Notes under the pieces: generated by a model
The model's input: only the letters and a program-made list of their open reading frames with translations
Databases searched by the model: none
What the model was told of the DNA's origin: nothing
Assembly: GCA_031260545.1 (NCBI GenBank)
Contig: JAIRJQ010000021.1
Coordinates: 1-14,182 of the forward strand
From: Methanomassiliicoccaceae archaeon
GTDB lineage: Archaea > Thermoplasmatota > Thermoplasmata > Methanomassiliicoccales > Methanomethylophilaceae
Direction: 5' to 3'
DNA: 14,182 bases
Position numbers and translations under genes: made by a program
Part shown: positions 12,835 to 14,182 of the stretch, one piece after another
How the letters are laid out: every line of letters starts with the position of its first letter
Numbering within the stretch: position 1 is the first letter of the stretch

Positions 12835-14100
12835 TCAATTTCTGAGACAGCCGAGGGGGACCACAAAGACCCCGTCCGGCCTCCTGTAAGCATATTGCGT
12901 CCCGGTCAGGACCATCAGGAATACGGGCTCTTTCATCTTCTCCGTGTTCACTTTTGCTTTGAGCGCAAGCAAGTTCTTAACAGCATCCTCGATATACTCA
13001 TCCCCTCCGAGTTTAACTTCTGCAGCGCCCCATCTGCCGTTGTTCAGACGGATGACGGCATCCACTTCCAGCCCATTCGCATCATGGTATTGGTATACTA
13101 TCCCATCCATGCTTTCTGCATATACTCTGAGGTCCCTGATCGCCATCGATTCGAATACAAGACCGAACGTTCTCAGATCGCCGATGAGATCATCCGGCGT
13201 TATTCCCATGACAGCCGTTGCGATGGACGGATCTGCGAACTGTCTTGTGTTCGTTGTTCTGATCGCGGTCTTAGAACGAAGGCTGGGGCTCCATGCCTCT
13301 ATATCTTCTATCACAAATAATTTCTTGAATCCGTTTATATATGAATCCAAAGTTTTCGGATCTAACGCATTATCGTTCGCTTCTACATCTCTCTGTATCG
13401 TAGACATTTTTGCAGGAGTGGAGATATTTCGTGCGTATGCTCTTAATATCGCTCTTGCCCTCGCCGGGTTGCGTTTTATGTCATCCACCTTGGCGATGTC
13501 CTCATCGAGCAGTACATTCACATAATCAAAGGCCGCCCGAAGAGCGATCTTATCTTTATCGAACATCACTCCCGGCCACCCCCCGCGACATACCAGGAAC
13601 GCCAATCTGTTCAGATCAAGGCCATTCTTGCCGCTTATATCATTCATTCCTTCGAACAGCTTTGTAAGTGAAACTTCGCCTGTAGAGTCCCCTGATTCCC
13701 AAAGGCTCATTGTCCGCATGACCAGCTTTGCGATCCTGCCGGTCCCGCTGTGGCGTTCTTTATCTTCAACGGGTTTCGCAGAACCGGTAAGAATGAACTG
13801 CCCGCGTTTTCCGCCGTCGTCGATGTCAGCACGTATATGATCCCAAAGTTCGGGGATCTTTTGCCATTCATCGAACATTATCGGTCTTTTTCCGCGAAAG
13901 AGATTTTCATCACCCATATCTGCGAATGTTTTGTATTGTCTGAAGATGTTTGGTTTTTGAAGTTCCACAACTGTTTCTGCGAAGCGCTTCGATGTGGTCG
14001 ATTTGCCGCACCATTTCGGTCCTTCTATGACGACACAGCCTTTTGTGATCATTTTTTCTTCAATATTTACCTCCAAAAGCCTAGGCAAGTATTGTTTCAT
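12835..14100 (-). CDS. DUF4143-type AAA ATPase
   Basis: A 421-residue AAA+ ATP-binding protein with C-terminal DUF4143. Visible: the family N-terminus MKQYLPRLLE, Walker A EGPKWCGKS (26-34), Walker B IMFDEWQKIPELW (74-86), sensor-1 region FILTGS (102-107) and Arg122 in HSGTGRI. The C-terminal domain has Glu317 in LVFES, Asp347 in GLEVDAVI and Glu361-x-Lys363 in AAEVKLG, a pattern resembling PD-(D/E)XK nuclease folds. The function of these often multi-copy proteins is unknown. An ATG at 14121 would add seven residues, but GGAG at 14110-14107 sits 6 nt before the ATG at 14100 and family members begin there. It converges with the SelB-like gene 37 bp away. Its mobile, lineage-specific character is typical of accessory DNA. 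Confidence 0.88.
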   Translation of the reverse strand: MKQYLPRLLEVNIEEKMITKGCVVIEGPKWCGKSTTSKRFAETVVELQKPNIFRQYKTFADMGDENLFRGKRPIMFDEWQKIPELWDHIRADIDDGGKRGQFILTGSAKPVEDKERHSGTGRIAKLVMRTMSLWESGDSTGEVSLTKLFEGMNDISGKNGLDLNRLAFLVCRGGWPGVMFDKDKIALRAAFDYVNVLLDEDIAKVDDIKRNPARARAILRAYARNISTPAKMSTIQRDVEANDNALDPKTLDSYINGFKKLFVIEDIEAWSPSLRSKTAIRTTNTRQFADPSIATAVMGITPDDLIGDLRTFGLVFESMAIRDLRVYAESMDGIVYQYHDANGLEVDAVIRLNNGRWGAAEVKLGGDEYIEDAVKNLLALKAKVNTEKMKEPVFLMVLTGTQYAYRRPDGVFVVPLGCLRN

Positions 14101-14106
14101 GCTTCT

Positions 14107-14110
14107 CTCC
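14107..14110 (-). promoter_or_regulatory. Shine-Dalgarno sequence deciding the DUF4143 start
   Basis: Minus-strand GGAG (14110 down to 14107) is 6 nt ahead of the ATG at 14100, whereas no such element precedes the in-frame ATG at 14121 and the one at 14112 overlaps the site itself. Confidence 0.5.
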
Positions 14111-14122
14111 ATGTTATACATA

Positions 14123-14132
14123 TATTTAAAGC
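14123..14132 (-). promoter_or_regulatory. TATA-like box upstream of the DUF4143 gene
   Basis: Minus-strand GCTTTAAATA lies about 27 nt from 14100, and a second candidate, TTTATACTA (14136-14144), would place the start point near 14113 and leave room for the GGAG. Either makes initiation at 14121 unlikely. Confidence 0.4.
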
Positions 14133-14143
14133 ATATAGTATAA

Positions 14144-14182
14144 ATTCCCTAATTTGTGGCTGTTTCATTCCCTAATTTGTGG
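14144..14182. repeat. 16-bp direct repeat, two copies, 23-bp period, running to the window edge
   Basis: ATTCCCTAATTTGTGG occurs perfectly at 14144-14159 and 14167-14182, with the 7-bp spacer CTGTTTC. The first copy abuts the TATA region of the DUF4143 gene. The second ends at the last base of the window, so more copies may follow. It could be an operator array for the ATPase gene or the start of a larger repeat family. Confidence 0.75.

Noticed and set aside
12944..13525. 193-codon plus-strand frame antisense to the DUF4143 gene
   Set aside because: Serine/leucine-rich shadow of a clear AAA ATPase; no start signals or family match.
14101..14121. DUF4143 gene start at ATG 14121
   Set aside because: TATA-like boxes lie too close upstream, and GGAG plus the family N-terminus favour ATG 14100; seven residues are at stake and annotation pipelines may choose differently.
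14144..14182. CRISPR array at the right edge
   Set aside because: Units are 16 bp with a 7-bp spacer, far shorter than CRISPR repeats and spacers, and no cas gene is present.

Overview
The window comes from an archaeon. It holds a replication factor C large subunit ending in a PCNA-binding (PIP) box, an archaeal-type 4-demethylwyosine synthase (TYW1/Taw1), a SelB-like elongation-factor paralogue of the type described only from archaea, TATA-like promoter boxes 25-30 nt upstream of starts, and a mix of leaderless and Shine-Dalgarno-led genes. Base and codon use (many AGA, ATA and GAG codons), the gene mix (DUF4143 ATPase, Listeria-Bacteroides-repeat surface protein, PaaK-ACT pair, MFS drug exporter) and near-absence of TAG stops (1 of 15 genes; 10 TGA, 4 TAA) suggest a Methanomassiliicoccales-like member of the Thermoplasmata. 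That placement is inference; no marker gene that fixes it lies in the window.

Layout. (1) 1-1917, + strand: 3' end of a DHA2-type MFS exporter, then a stand-alone ABC ATPase of the ModF/YlmA type. (2) 2120-4467, +: rfcL and taw1, 8 nt apart, probably one information-processing operon, followed by a T-rich terminator. (3) 4546-7289, +: a leaderless HxlR-type redox/ligand regulator, a protein with the catalytic core of HPr kinase, and a membrane-anchored extracellular protein with one Flg_new repeat and a C-terminal transglutaminase-like domain. (4) 7338-9215, - strand: a DUF368 polyprenyl-phosphate translocase homologue and a CorA magnesium channel. (5) 9231-9526: a 296-bp divergent intergenic region with promoters for both sides, an inverted repeat, a possible 49-codon ORF and a hairpin. 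(6) 9527-9988, +: two small proteins, DUF2188 and a Cdd1-like helix-hairpin-helix protein. (7) 10112-12797, +: a tightly overlapping three-gene operon, PaaK-type aryl-CoA ligase, tandem ACT protein, and SelB-like protein with a degenerate GTPase domain, driven from a region with an 18-bp perfect palindrome. (8) 12835-14100, -: a DUF4143 AAA ATPase whose upstream DNA carries a 16-bp direct repeat running to the window edge.

How they fit together. The MFS/ABC, rfcL/taw1 and DUF368/CorA groups look like ordinary housekeeping or transport. The parts that invite a second look are the PaaK-ACT-SelB-like operon, where a translation-factor relative that has lost its nucleotide-binding motifs is translationally coupled to an aryl-CoA ligase and a small-molecule sensor; the HPr-kinase-like protein in an organism type with no expected PTS; and the repeated element at the right end. 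No tRNA, rRNA, CRISPR array or transposase was seen.
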